Below are positions 20,901 through 33,281 of a DNA stretch of 64,000 bases, piece by piece. Source of the stretch: Apiospora phragmitis. Taxonomy: Eukaryota; Ascomycota; Sordariomycetes; Amphisphaeriales; Apiosporaceae. The stretch spans positions 5,084,001 to 5,148,000 of the forward strand of contig JAQQWL010000011.1 of the NCBI GenBank assembly GCA_038363925.1. The letters are read 5' to 3'. Below the pieces are notes generated by a model. The model ran no database searches and had not been told where the DNA came from. It was given only the letters and a program-made list of their open reading frames with translations. How positions within the stretch are numbered: the first letter of the stretch is position 1; each line of letters starts with the position of its first letter. The position numbers were made by a program, and so were the translations under genes.

Positions 20901-23900
20901 TTATCGTTTTCGAAATAAATAAAGATGTCGTTAAGATATATTATAATAAACTTATTAAGGTATTTTCGTAAAATATAGTTAATTATAAATTAAAAGCTAG
21001 CCGGTGCGTTAATTAAGTTAAATAATATAGCTTAGTATTCGAAATATTCGTATTTAGTTTAAAACGCGGTTTTTTATTCCTTTTCTTTTTTAATCCGGAT
21101 TAGGTTATATATATTAAAGAGGTCGAGTATTATAAAGATTTTAGCGTTTAATAGTTTATCTCGTAGGTTGCCGACTAAAAGTAAAGGGTACCGGTTTTTA
21201 ATAGTAATTTCGTTAAGCTTTTAATAATCGATATATATACGCCATTTAGGTTTCCCGTTTTTACTCTTTTTTGGATAAAGAGGATAGGGAAGCCTGTTAG
21301 CGATATAGATAGTTATATAACTCTTTTCTCGAGGTTTTCCGTGATATACTCTTTTAGGGCTTGTTTATACTCTTAGTTAAGTTTATATATAGGTATAAAT
21401 AAGGGTTTTTTCTTATTTTTAAGTGGTATTTTATAATTCTACCGTGTATAAAACGGTAAGTTTATTTTTAATTTCTTATTAAAGAGAGTTTCGAATTATT
21501 AATACTTTTTTAATATAATTGTTATAACGTTCGGCTTAGGTTTTTTAATAATAATATATATTTTAAAGATTTTAAATTTATTAAAGAGTCGCTTTTTAAA
21601 CTGTTATTTATTAATTAAACCTCTTTTTAATATATTTTATTAAAATTAACTTATTTTTTAATTAATTTTAAAATTATTTACCCGTAATTAAGGTATTTTT
21701 AAAATTATGTTGTATTTTGCGACGTCCGTAATATTATATATAATTCGTTTATAGCGTCCTCCGATATTAATCGAAAGGTTCGCGACTTTCTTTTATACTT
21801 TTTTATTGTTATAAGTTATAAATCTTTTATTGACGGTTTTAAATCGATATAAAGCGTTTTTCTCCTATTATTCGAATTTAAAGTAATTAATGATTCGTAG
21901 TGAAATATAATTTCTTTACGCTCCGCTATCGAGTAACGCTTTAATATAAACTTTTTTTACGCTTATTACTAATATAATATACTCGTGAATAGTTCGATTA
22001 TCTATTGTTTAGTATAGGGACCTGTTTTAGTCCGCTTGTTATTATCCCTTTATAATAAGCGGCGTCTATTTTTTAAACGCTGCTCTTATAGGTAGTTATT
22101 ACTTCTTTATAATCGATCCTCGTATCGTTACTATCGTTCTTTTCGTTCTTTATAAGGCGCTTTTTAGTATGCCGGTAGGGGTGTTTTTATACTCCTCTTT
22201 ATATAAAGTGTTATCCCTAGTATTTAAAACTCGGGTTTTTCGGGTAATTCGAAAATTTATTAAGTTCGCGGTAATTTATAAACGTTTTATAAATTTTTTA
22301 ATAAGTTAAGGGGGTTTTTTTATCGGGTATGTACTTATATATTTTAAAAGCGTTAGGCGCTTTCTTTTAAACGTTTATAAGCTCGCGATTTTTTTTAAGC
22401 GTGTTTAAGGTATTAATTTTTAAAGTATTCCTTTTAATTTCGTTCTCTTAAGTAATATTATCGTAATTATTATAAATCTTTTTATATTAATAGGTATACG
22501 CGCCGTCTATCAGGGATTAATGTTCAGATTTTTTTAATAATATAGTTAGGGTATAGTTACGTAATAGGTCGTTTACTAATCCTTCGAGGAAACTATTCGT
22601 ATTCGAGTTTCTCCGCGAGGTGTTTTATATAAGTATCGTATACGTATAAAATTTATAAGAGCGTAAAGTGTTTTTTATATATAGGGGAGATTCGGGTATC
22701 GTCCTTTACCGTATAATTACCGTAGATTTCTTAATTAAACCCGGCCGTGATAAGTATTTAGCGTAAGTGTTTTAAGTTAGGGTAGGGAATATTAGGGATA
22801 GCTAACCATCTATCGGTCCTTAGGTCTCTAAACTTTACGATCTTATTTACTAGTTCTTTTATTAGTATGCTAACTAGACGTTTATAGTTTAGTAGTTACG
22901 CTGGTTGACTTATGGTGTCGTCCGTGGAGTCGCTATCGTCGTGTAGGGGGGGTTGCTCCCTCCGTAGTATCGCGACGCTCCGGTTATGGTTTCCATCCTT
23001 GGGGGTTTTTAAAAACTATCCAGTACCTTCCTTGTCCGCCAGGTGTGAAGCGTACCTATTGTCGTAGCAGGCTATTTAGAATAGGTTACCGTGTTCAGTA
23101 ATGGCGTTACTACTTTTAATAGTTATTATTAGGGTGTTTTTTATTTTAATAACGTTAACGTGTTATTCGTTTAATACTTATCGGAAGTTTTTCTTCGGTA
23201 CTCGATATTCTTAAGCGTAATATCTTTATTTTTAATAGTTATAATAAGTAACGCGCTACTTTTTATTTAAATTATCGTGTTTAATAACGTTAAAATTTAT
23301 AGGTTTACTATAATAACTATACGCCGTAATGTTTTAGGCGGTATATTATTATATTAACGTGGTCGTTCGGTATTAACCTAGATCCGATTAATCTATCGTA
23401 ATGGTCCGCCTTACTTCTTACGGCGTTATTCGTATATACGGGTATCGATTTTAATAATGAACTCTATATATAAAAAGAAATTATTAAGGGTATCTAGCCG
23501 GCTAAGTTTGTTTTTAATATTTTTTTTAAGCTTTAATAATATATTATATTTTTATAGCTTCGGTATAGTTTAATTAAACTATAATACGTTAGAATTCGGC
23601 TGTGTAAGAGGCGGTTAATCCTTTTTATTTAAAGGTTTCGAGTTCCTTCTCTGTTTATCGTTTTTCGTTAAAGTTTTTAAAAAGTGACTTAAGAGCTTGT
23701 TTAAAACTATCGTAGTTTTTAAAAATTCGCTTTACCTTTATGCGGTATAGCTTAACTTATTAATCGTTTTTTATAAGTTTATTTAAATAAGGTTCGAACT
23801 AAGCGAGTACTTTATTTTTAAAAAACGAGGCGGCGTGGATAACTCGTTAAGTAGCGTTTTAAAACGTTTTTTCGTAGAATTATTAATAGGCTTTAACCTA

Positions 23901-24363
23901 GATAAAGAAGCTTCGAAAGTTCTTACTTATCTTATTAAATAATATTAAAGTATTAATCTTTATACTCTTTTTAAGTATAATAGGGGTTTAAATAATATTA
24001 ATAGTTATATAAAAGAGACGTACTTCTTCGCGTAGCTTATTAATATTATAAAGTATCTGTCTTAAGGTATCCTTAATTTAGAGCTCGTTATGCTCTCTTT
24101 CGAGCCGTGCGTAATAGTATTAATAATTAACGCTTTTTTACTCGAGCTCTTTAATTCGTTTAGCCAACGCTTATCGAGTAGGCTCGTCGTCGCTATCGTC
24201 GCTATCGACCTCCATAGCAGGGTCTCGCTAAGAGGTGCTAGGGGTGGCGACAGGGATCTTTCCTTATCGGACGGTATTACTAGGGCTAGGCGTAGATATA
24301 GTTCTTATAATATTATTATTTAAGGGTCTAGGTAATAACTCGTAAGAATAAGAGTAATTAAAA
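17960..24363 (-). pseudogene. Gypsy-1 gag-pol remnant
   Basis: On the minus strand the gag start lies near 24200 (acidic DSDDSDDEP). The protease motif LLDSGA is at 21936-21919, followed by an in-frame stop and then RNYIS. The reverse transcriptase active site reads YLND instead of YLDD at 20938-20921, a G to A change. The integrase has the zinc-binding region FHEYLIHGYHG near 19877-19841 and recognisable KLPL, YDSILVI and LTKYTYF segments down to about 19540. The tail runs VEID...EYEIDRI near 18790-18770, where chromoviruses carry a chromodomain, but that domain is not clear. Many stops make it inactive. Confidence 0.82.
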
Positions 24364-25025
24364 TATAACGAACGCTATCTAAGTTTTAAAAGAAACTTAG
24401 TAAAACGTATTAAGGTTTATATTAATAATACGAGAGAATATTTAAACGTGCTATAAAAATCCGCTTTTATTAATATAATAAGTAATAGCTTGTAAAAACG
24501 AAGATAACTAAGGTGTATAGACTTAAAAGTATTTATAATAAAGTTATTAAAATTATTTATTTTATTAATAAATTAAATTAATACTTAAATTAATTATTTA
24601 AATAAAGAATATTTATATAAAATATATAAAAGATATTTCCCGTTATATATTTAATTCCTCTTTTATCGATCCTTTAGATTACTTATAAGCTTATAATGAT
24701 CTCGTTACTAGCTTATAATGATCCATCCTTTAGATCACGGTAATCTAACCTTAGTTAGCTTACCTTAGGCGTCGTGCCTTTCGTTACTCCGGGGTCCGTT
24801 ACGTGACCCATCGTACCTTATCGTTATATCTACCTTTATTCGTTTTATCGCTACGCGGGCTAGGGCCGCTTGTTCTATTGCACGCTATTAGAGTATAGCT
24901 ATATACATATTAATATAGCTGGCGGTGCGATTACTAGCTATGGTATCGTAGCCGGACCGGGTTATTATATCCCCGTACTAGTAAGTGGGGTCTTTTTAGC
25001 CGCATGGTTAAGTCGGGTTATAACA
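24364..25025 (-). repeat. 5' LTR of Gypsy-1 (662 bp)
   Basis: Read on minus it begins TGTTATAACCCGACTTAACC, retaining the canonical TG. The opposite end is TATAACGAACGC on plus, a decayed CA. It contains a short internal duplication (AGCTTATAATGATC twice, about 24688-24723) that is absent from the 3' LTR. Confidence 0.88.
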
Positions 25026-25179
25026 TTAAGCGCTTTATTAATTATAATCTAAACTTTAAAATTAAAATAAATCGTTAATATTATTATTAAAAGGCTTTTT
25101 ATAAAAATTCAAGTATTATTTTTAACTAGTTTAAATTAATTATAAATATTAAAGCGAAATATAATATCATTAATAAAAA

Positions 25180-26201
25180 TATAATAAACGATATTAGAGT
25201 TTTAAAAAAAACTTAATAAAATATACTTAGGTTTATATTAATAATACTAAAAAGTATTTAAACGTATAATAAAAAAACTCTCTATTAATATAAGAATTAA
25301 TAATGTTTAATTTATAAAATAATAATAAAAGTAGTTAAGTAAAAAAATACGTATAATAAAATTATTATAGTTATTTATTATATTAATAATTTAAATTAAT
25401 ACTTAAATTAATTATTAAAATAAAGACTATTTATAAGAAAATATAAAGAATTATTTATTATTACATATCTCGTTTTTTCTTTATTAATTTAAATTAAATC
25501 ATAAATTATATATTCTTATCTTCGTAATTTACGATTCGTTAATATTATAATACGTTTAAACTAATTACTACGCTGTAAAGTAAAAGTTTTGGAAATAACT
25601 AAACGGTTAGTTTTATTTAATTCTACGCTTTAAATACTACCCCGCGGAGGATTAACCCGCCGATCGTAATATTATACCCCTTTTTTAAAGGTATGCTCTT
25701 ATACTTAAGGCGATAAATTCTTAATAACCGTATAATTTATTTAAACTCGGTATAAAGAAACCTTAAGGCTTTTATATTAAAAACTAATTCGTATAAAGCC
25801 TTACCTACTTATTAACGATCTTACTTAAGTAATTAAAAATAAAGCTCTTATTTAATAAATATAAAAATCGAACCTACGCTTTTTATTTAATAAGTATATT
25901 TAATTATTATATTATAAAATAAAAGCTTTAAATATAATTAAACGGTTATTTTAATTTAATTTTACGCCTTAAGTACTACTCCGCGGGGGACTAACCCGCC
26001 GATCGTAATAATTAGCTCGCGAGATCGTAACTTATTATTTTTTAATCTAACGATTTATTATATAACCTAGGTTAGTTACTTATTTAATAGCGCGGTTTTA
26101 ACTTATTTAGCTTTAATTATTTAAGCTTAATTATTTAGTTTTAATTATTTAAACCTAGTTATTTAATATTATAATCGGCGAGTTAATCCCTCACAAGGTA
26201 G
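25180..26201 (-). repeat. Outer Gypsy-2 LTR, interrupted by a TRIM-like element and cut by the inner LTR
   Basis: The first part (25180-25542) and the second part (26011-about 26165) match successive parts of the LTR at 36655-37372. A short piece at about 26168-26201 (AATCGGCGAGTTAATCC) is a truncated TRIM terminal repeat. The end of the LTR is missing because the inner LTR begins at 26202. Confidence 0.65.
25543..26010. mobile_element. TRIM-like element inside the outer LTR
   Basis: Left terminal repeat 25543-25671 (129 bp) and a shortened right terminal repeat ending at 26010. The interior is similar to that of 8301-8793. Flanks are GTTAA and ATTAG; the uninterrupted LTR at about 37016 reads GTTAG, so the duplication was GTTAG and each copy has since taken one G to A change. 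Read on minus, GGTTCGA at 25874-25868 resembles a tRNA B box. Confidence 0.72.
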
Positions 26202-26952
26202 TATAACGAACGCTATTTAAATTTTAAAGGAAACCTAATAAAACGTACTAAGGTTTATATTAATAATACGAAAGAGTATTTAAACGTGCGATAAAGGTCC
26301 GCCTCTATCGATATAGTATATAATAGCCGTAGGAATAAAAGTAATTAAAGTGCGTAAATTTAAAGGGATTTATAATAGTTTCGTTAAAGTTATTTACTTT
26401 ATTAATAAATTAAAATTAATATTTAAATTAATTATTAAAATAAAGAGTATTTATATAAAATATATAAGGAATTATACGTTATTATATATTTAATCCTTTT
26501 TTTATTAATTTACGCCGGATTATTAAGAGCGTTATAATTTTATAGCTCCGGGATTATTAAGAACGTCATGATCCTATAGCTCCGGGATTATTAAAAGCGT
26601 TATGATCTTATAACTCCGGGATTACTAAGAGCGTTATAATCCTGTAGCTCCTTATCTTATCGGCACATGACTCCGTTTTATTTATCTAACCTATACTAGC
26701 TATTTCTACTCCTCCACTCCTGCCTATCCATCTTATGCTATCCTCCGGGTATTATTCTAAGTTAGCCGTATACGTTTATTATCGTAGTATCGGTTATTAT
26801 AATTAATATAATAAACTCTTATTATTATAAGTGGGGTTATAAGCGTTAACTAGCGGGGTTAATAACCGTTTATTAATTTATAAGCGCTTCGAGTTATTTT
26901 AGTTTCGTCCCGAGGGTAGGTTCTAGCTACGTCGTTAGGTTAAGTTATAATA
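26202..26952 (-). repeat. Inner Gypsy LTR (751 bp) with internal tandem repeat
   Basis: Begins TATAACGAACGC and ends GTTATAATA, the decayed LTR termini of this family. It is directly followed by a purine tract (on minus, AGAGAGGAGGGATA), the expected polypurine tract of a minus-strand element. The first half matches other LTRs; the second half is distinct. Confidence 0.75.
26518..26651. repeat. 34-bp tandem repeat, four units, within an LTR
   Basis: Units start at 26518, 26552, 26586 and 26620. Each has the frame GATTA(T/C)TAA...CGT(T/C)AT(A/G)AT...CTCCGG and they differ mainly by C/T and G/A changes. The other LTRs in the window do not have four units. Confidence 0.85.
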
Positions 26953-29009
26953 CTATCCCTCCTCTCTTTATTATTTTATCCTTAAAATAGTTAACTATTA
27001 TAAATACTCGTTATATACCGTTATATTAAGATTTTATAAATTCCTTTCTTTTTTTACTTTTATTATAATATATATTTATTATAGTTTTAAGTTATATCGA
27101 GAAGTTTTTCGTTAAAGCCCGTAAATATTCTTTTTTTTTATAACTATATTTCTCTTAATAATCGCTTAGCCGATATACCTTACTTATATTATTTTAAAAA
27201 TAAAAAATTAAATTATTATATTTCAGATCGTTTTTCTCGTTATAAAAAGTATACAAGTCGCGGTCGTTTATATAACGGTTTTTAATAGCTTCGTTTTTAA
27301 AAAAGGTTTTAAAGTAGTAATAAAAGTTAGACGCGGACAAAGAGAACGCGAGCGAGAAGCTCTTATCGCTTTATTTAGAGCTAACTAAGCTTTAATCTTA
27401 GCTCGCCAAGGCGGCCGGTTAGTTATTACGAATTCGAAAGATTCGTTAAAAGGTAAAAAAAAAAGGCGCTGACTTATTTAATCATGGTATAAAGGAGTTA
27501 AATAAAGAGGATAATATCCTACTTATATTAAATAATTATAAAGGTTATTTAATTAATAACCTCTAGAACTTAAACGTCTTTTTTAATATAGACTAGTCCT
27601 CTTTAAGCCTAGCTAACTTTAAAGGCCTAAGTCTTTTAATACCTCTTATCGTTATTCAAACTCTCGAAGTTCTTTCGTAATGTTCGCTAGGTATTTTTTA
27701 AATTCTTAAATATTATTTTTTAATAAGTAATCTTTTTACTAGATAAGGTATTAAAGGCCTCGTCTAGTTTTTTTTTATCGATAATTTTCTCGATTTCGTA
27801 TTCCTATTAATTTATTACGACTTTTAACTATATATCGATCGAGGTATTCTCGGCTATTAGTTTAAATAATAAAATATAGAATATTAAGTATACTCGTATT
27901 ATTTTAAGTAATAATAATTAATAATTAGTTTTTAAAATAATTTCCGCGATTTTAAATAGTTCGATTTTTTTAAAGTTTAATTTATCGCTTAGTTACTTAG
28001 TTTTAATATTTCGCCGTAAAAAGTAAACTTTTTTTCCTTTTTTTAAAGTTAATCTTTTTAACTTAATTTAATCGGCGTATTTCTTTATTTATTATTAAAG
28101 GAAGATAAGGTTTTATTATAACGTAATTTAAAATTCTTTTAATTTCTTAACTTATATAGTTACGATTAGTGCTAGTTTTCCTTCTATAGGTTTCCTAGTA
28201 ATCTTTAAGTTATACCCGTAGTTTATTTAAAATAATAACGTGCGTATAATTTCGTTATCCGCGTTATTATTAGCGAATTAAATTATAAGTAATAATTATA
28301 CTTAATTATTTTATTTATAATTAATATAATAATATAAGCACTATTATAAGGTTTAGTTTATTCGTTTAATTAATTAATTTATTTAAAGGTAGTAAGCCGT
28401 AGATTATTTATATTTAATACCGAGTTATGTTATAAATAATTTCTAGAATTTAGCGGTAAATAGTTTATTTTTATCGGAGATAATCGTTTCGGGCAGCCCG
28501 TATTAGCTGACGATCGTTCGAAAGAATGTGTAAGCTAAGTCGTTAATATTATTAAACTCTTTATATAGTAAGAAGTAGGTGTATTTCGTGAGTTTATTCG
28601 TGATTACTAAGATGCTGTCATAGCTGACCTTAGTTAGGGGTTCTTTCGATAAGGGTAGTTTAACCACGAAATTAAGCGCGATTATTTTCTATACTTTATC
28701 TAGCGGTGAAATCGGTTATAATTCTCTATATAGTCGGTATTAAGCGGCCTTAGCTTTATTATATAAGTCGTATTTATTAATTACTTTAATTTCGATTAGT
28801 TTAAAGTTTTTATAGTTAAATTGCTTAATAATTTATTTTTAAGTTTTTAAATTTTTTTAAAATTTATATATAAAGTGTTCGTAAAATTTTTTTAATAAAG
28901 TCTCTACTATATTACTCGGGGATATAAATCTTGTCTTAATAAAAGGTAAAACCGTCTCGGTTTTTAAAATAGTTTTTATTATAGTTAACGAGATCGAGGG
29001 TTTAGTTAA
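26953..29009 (-). pseudogene. Inner Gypsy pol fragment (integrase and C-terminal end)
   Basis: The sequence follows Gypsy-1 from its 3' end through the integrase: the counterpart of 18080-19940 is seen at about 27100-28990 with numerous stops. It stops abruptly at the TRIM solo repeat at 29010, so RNase H, reverse transcriptase, protease and gag are absent. The counterpart in Gypsy-1 continues uninterrupted. Confidence 0.72.
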
Positions 29010-29139
29010 TGTTATAGTGTGTGTGGACTAACCACTGCGCCACAAAGCAAAAGCTTCGGAAATGACTCTTCGGGTCATTTCTGTCCAATTCTACGCCTTA
29101 AGTGCTCCCCCGCGGGGGACCAACCCGCCGATCGTAACA
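29010..29139. mobile_element. Solo TRIM-like terminal repeat, essentially free of RIP mutation
   Basis: A 130-bp GC-normal insert with clean TG...CA ends (TGTTATAGTGTG and ATCGTAACA) in the middle of heavily mutated DNA. It is the unmutated version of the terminal repeats at 8301, 8665, 25543 and elsewhere. On minus it contains TGGCGCAGTGG (29042-29032), a good match to a tRNA A box. The flanking 5-mers GTTAA and AGTCG differ. Confidence 0.8.
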
Positions 29140-32100
29140 AGTCGAAGGACGTTCTCGTTATTTAAGCTTATAGGGGTTTCGGCGTTATTAATTAAAACGC
29201 GACGGACTTTTTTTAAGCCGGTTTTAAAGGTTATTACTTAAACGTTTATAATTTTTCCGCGGCGTTTACTAAGTGTTTCTTAAGTTTTTAAGTATTATTT
29301 TTTAATAAGTAACTTTTTTATTAAACGAGGTATTAAAGGTTTCGTTTAAGTTTTTTTATTAATAATTCTTTCGACTTTATATTCGTATTAAACTATCTCG
29401 ATTTCTAGCTATATATTAATTAAGGTATTTAAATTTAAGCGTTAAGTCGAATAATAAAATATAAAATATAAGGTATATTTATATTATTTTAAGTAATAAT
29501 AATTAATAATTAGTTTTCGAAATAAATTATTTAATTTTAAATAGTTTATTTTTTTTAAAATCGAGTTTTATACTAAGTCGTTTTATTTTAATATTACGTT
29601 ATAAAAGGTAAACTTTTTTTCCCTTTTTAAAGGTTAATCCTTTTAATTTTATTTAATCGGCGTATCTCTTTATTCGTTTTTAAAAGAGGACGAGGTCTTA
29701 TTATAACGTAATTTAAAGTTCTTTTACTTTTTTAACTTATATAGTCGCGATTAATATTAACTCTTTTTTTAAGGTTTTTTAATAATTTTTAAGTTATACC
29801 CGTAATTTATTTAAAATAGTAATATATATATAGCTTCGTTATCCGCGCTATTATAAACGAATTAAGCTATAAATAATAGCTATATTTAATTATCTTATTT
29901 ATAATTAACGTAGTAGCGTAGGTATTATTTTAAGGTTTAATTTATCCGCTCGGTTTATTCATTCGTTTAAGGGTGGTAAGCCTTAGATAGCTTATATTTA
30001 ACGCCGAGTTATACTATAAGCGGTTTTTAAAATTTTGCGGTAAATAGCTTATCTCTATCGGAAATGATCGTCTCGGGTAGCCCGTACTAGCTAACGATCG
30101 TTTAAAGAAATATATAAACTAGGTCGTTAATATCGCTAAACTCTTTATATAATAAGAGATAAGTATATTTTATAGGTTTATTTATAATTATTAAAATATT
30201 ATTATTACTAACCTTAATTAAGTTTTTTTTTAAATAAAAGTAGCTTAATTACGATATTAAGCACGATTGTTTTCTACGCTTTATTAATAATAGAATCAGT
30301 TATAGTTTTTTAATAAAGTTTTCGCTATATTATTTAAAGATATAAATCTTATTTCGGTAGAAAATAAAACCGTCTCGGTTCTTAAGGTAGTTTTTAATAT
30401 AATCGACGAGATCGAGGGTCTAGTTAAGTTATTAAAACTTAATAACCTAATCGTTATTATATTAAACGAAGCTTATAATATTTAATTATTATAACGGCGT
30501 AAGGTTACCGTTTTAATTATAGGTTAAGATAGTTTATATTTTAAGTAAGATTTCTTTTTAATAATCCGGTTATTAGTTTAATACGTTAACGCGACCGTTC
30601 TCGCTATTTTTACGGTAAATAATAATAAGGTTAAATCTCGATAAGAATTTAAACTATTATACTTAGTATTTATTTAATTTTTAATAGTAATAAACGTTAT
30701 AAAGTTTTTATAATTAATATAAACCTTTATTAGTTTTATTATTTCGTTAAAATAATATCTTTATTTTTTATAAGTTTTAATAAATATTATTAACTTTTTA
30801 TTATAAATTTAATAATTAAGTTTCGATTTATTTAAATTTTAAAAAAAGAATATAATAAAGTATAATTTTTTATTATTATCTTATTAATTTAATTACCCTT
30901 CGATCGTATAATACTATATCGGTCTCGATTTTAAAAGAGTTTATAAAGTTTATTATGCGAAGTATTAATTCGTTAAAGATACGCTCTTTTATAGCGTAAA
31001 AGGTTTCGGCTTTTTTATTTATTTATTAAAATAATTTATCCTTTTTTATCAAGTTTATTAAAAGTGTTCTTATTTTATTAAATCCGGGGATAGAAGTCTA
31101 GTAATAATTTATTAATTATTAAAACGATTTAACTTTTATAACGCTTATAAACGTAAGCTATTCTTTAATTATTAAACCTTTCGTAGGTTTTATCTAGATT
31201 TTTCCGGGGGATATTATATACTTTACGAATATAATTAATTATTAATAAAATTCGCTTTTTTAATTTAATTAATATCTTATAGCTTTTAAAATATGAATTT
31301 TATATACTCTTTATACTATTCCTTATTTTCGAAATAAATTAAGCTGTCGTCGAGGTATATTATAATAAACTTATTGAGGTATTTATATAAAATATAATTA
31401 ATTATATTTTAAAAACTAATTAAGGCGTTAATTAAATTAAACAATATGGCTTAATATTTAAAATAATCGTATTTAATATAAAACGCGGTTTTTTATATTT
31501 CTTCTTTTTTAATACGAATTAAGTTATATACGTTAAAACGATTAAGTATTAAAAAGATTTTAATATATAATAAGTTATTATATAGTTCGTTAATTAAAGG
31601 AAAGGGGTATTAGTTTTTAATAATAATTTCGTTAAGTTTTTTATAATCGATATATATACGCTACTTAAATTTCCCGTTTTTACTTTTCTTTAATATAAAG
31701 AGGATAAGGAAGCTTATTAACGATATAAATAGTTATATAACCGTTTTTTCGAGGTTTTTTATAATATATTCTTTTAGGGCTTATTTATACTCTTAATTAA
31801 GTTTATAGATTAATATAAAAAAAAAGCTCTTTTTCTTTTTTTAAAAGTATTTTATAATCTTATCGTGTATAAAATAATAAGCTTATTTTTAATTTCCCGT
31901 TAAAAAAGGCTTCTAATTACCGATATTCTTTTAATATAATTATTATAACGTTCGATTTAAGTTATTTAATAATAATATATATTTTAAATATTTTTTAAAC
32001 CGTTACTTATTAATGAAACTTTTTTTAATATATTTTATTAAAGTTAGTTTAGTTTTTAATTAATTTTAAAATTATACATTCGTAATTAAAATATTTTTAG

Positions 32101-33281
32101 AATTATATTATATTTTATAATATTTATAATATTATACATAATTTATTTATAACGTTTTTCGATATTAATTAAAAGGTTCGCCACTTTTTTTTATATTTCT
32201 TTATTTTTATAGGTTATAAATCCTTTATTAACCGTTTTAAATTAATATAAAGCGTTTTTTCCTTTTATTTAAGCTCGAGGGCAATAGTATTTCGTAATAA
32301 AATATAGTTTCTTTATACTCCGTTATCGAGTAACGTTTTAATATAAACTTTTTTTATATTTATTATTAATATAATATATTTATAAATATTTTAATTATTT
32401 ATTATTTAATATAAAAACCTTTTTAAGTTCGTTTAATATTATTTTTTATATTTAGCGGCGTTTATTTCTTAATTAATATTTTTTTAAATAAGTAATAAGC
32501 TTTTATAATCTAGCGTTATATCGTCGCTATTTTTCTCCTCTTTTTTTAATAGGGTATTATTTAATACGCCGGTAGAGGTGTTTTTATACCCCTCTTCGTG
32601 TAAAGCGTTAGTTTTAATATTTAAAATTTAAGTTTATTAAGTAGCTTAAAAGTTTATTAAGTCTATTAAAGCTCTAAGCTATTTTATAAGTCTTTAATTA
32701 TAATAAAGGGGTTATTTTATTAAGTATATACCCGTATATTTTAAAAGTGCTAGGTATTTTCTTTTTAAACGTTTATAAGCTCGCGATTTTTTTTAGCGTA
32801 TTCGAGGTATTAGTTTTCGGGATATTTTTTCAATCCCGTTTTTTAAGAAATATTATAGTAGCTACCGCGAGTTTTTTCGTATTAATAAGTATGCTTGTTA
32901 TTTATTCGATATAAACGTTTAGATTTTCTCGATAATATAGTAAGGGTGTAGGTACGAGATAAGTTATTTATCGATTCGTTAAAGAAACTATTTATTCTCG
33001 AGCTTTTTTAACAAATTTTTAATATAAGCGTCGTATATATATAATATTTATAAGAGGGTAAAATTTACGTCGTTTATAAGCGAGATATAAAAGTCGTTAT
33101 TTATAGCGTAGTTTTTATTAATCTTTTAATCGAATTTTATTAAGATAAGTATTTAATATAGGCGGTTTAAATTTAAGTAAAAAATACCCGGGATAATTAA
33201 TTATTCCATAATTTTTAAGTTTTAAAGCTTAGCGATTTCGTTTACGAGCTCGTTTATTAACACTTTTATTAATTATTCGTA

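Larger units (their letters stand above)
17393..25025 (-). mobile_element. Full-length Ty3/Gypsy LTR retrotransposon (Gypsy-1), TSD TTAAG
   Basis: Complete 7.6-kb element read on the minus strand. LTRs lie at 17393-17959 and 24364-25025. TTAAG flanks both sides (17388-17392 and 25026-25030), inside pogo-B sequence that becomes continuous when the element is removed. A purine tract (AAAAGAGGATAA, read on minus) lies directly upstream of the 3' LTR, as expected for a polypurine tract. The domain order protease, reverse transcriptase, RNase H, integrase is that of Ty3/Gypsy. Confidence 0.9.

Noticed and set aside
24090..24323. 77-residue plus-strand frame
   Set aside because: Antisense to the start of Gypsy-1 gag, whose minus-strand reading is protein-like.
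24870..25052. 60-residue plus-strand frame with hydrophobic segments
   Set aside because: It lies inside the Gypsy-1 LTR and runs across the element border into pogo-B, so it cannot be a conserved gene.
26518..26651. Regular 34-bp repeats resembling a CRISPR array
   Set aside because: Units are directly tandem with no unique spacers, lie in a fungal retroelement LTR, and no cas genes exist.
29020..29060. Possible tRNA gene because of TGGCGCAGTGGTTAG on minus
   Set aside because: Only the 5' part of a tRNA-like sequence is present in this solo repeat; no acceptor stem or B box follows at tRNA distance.
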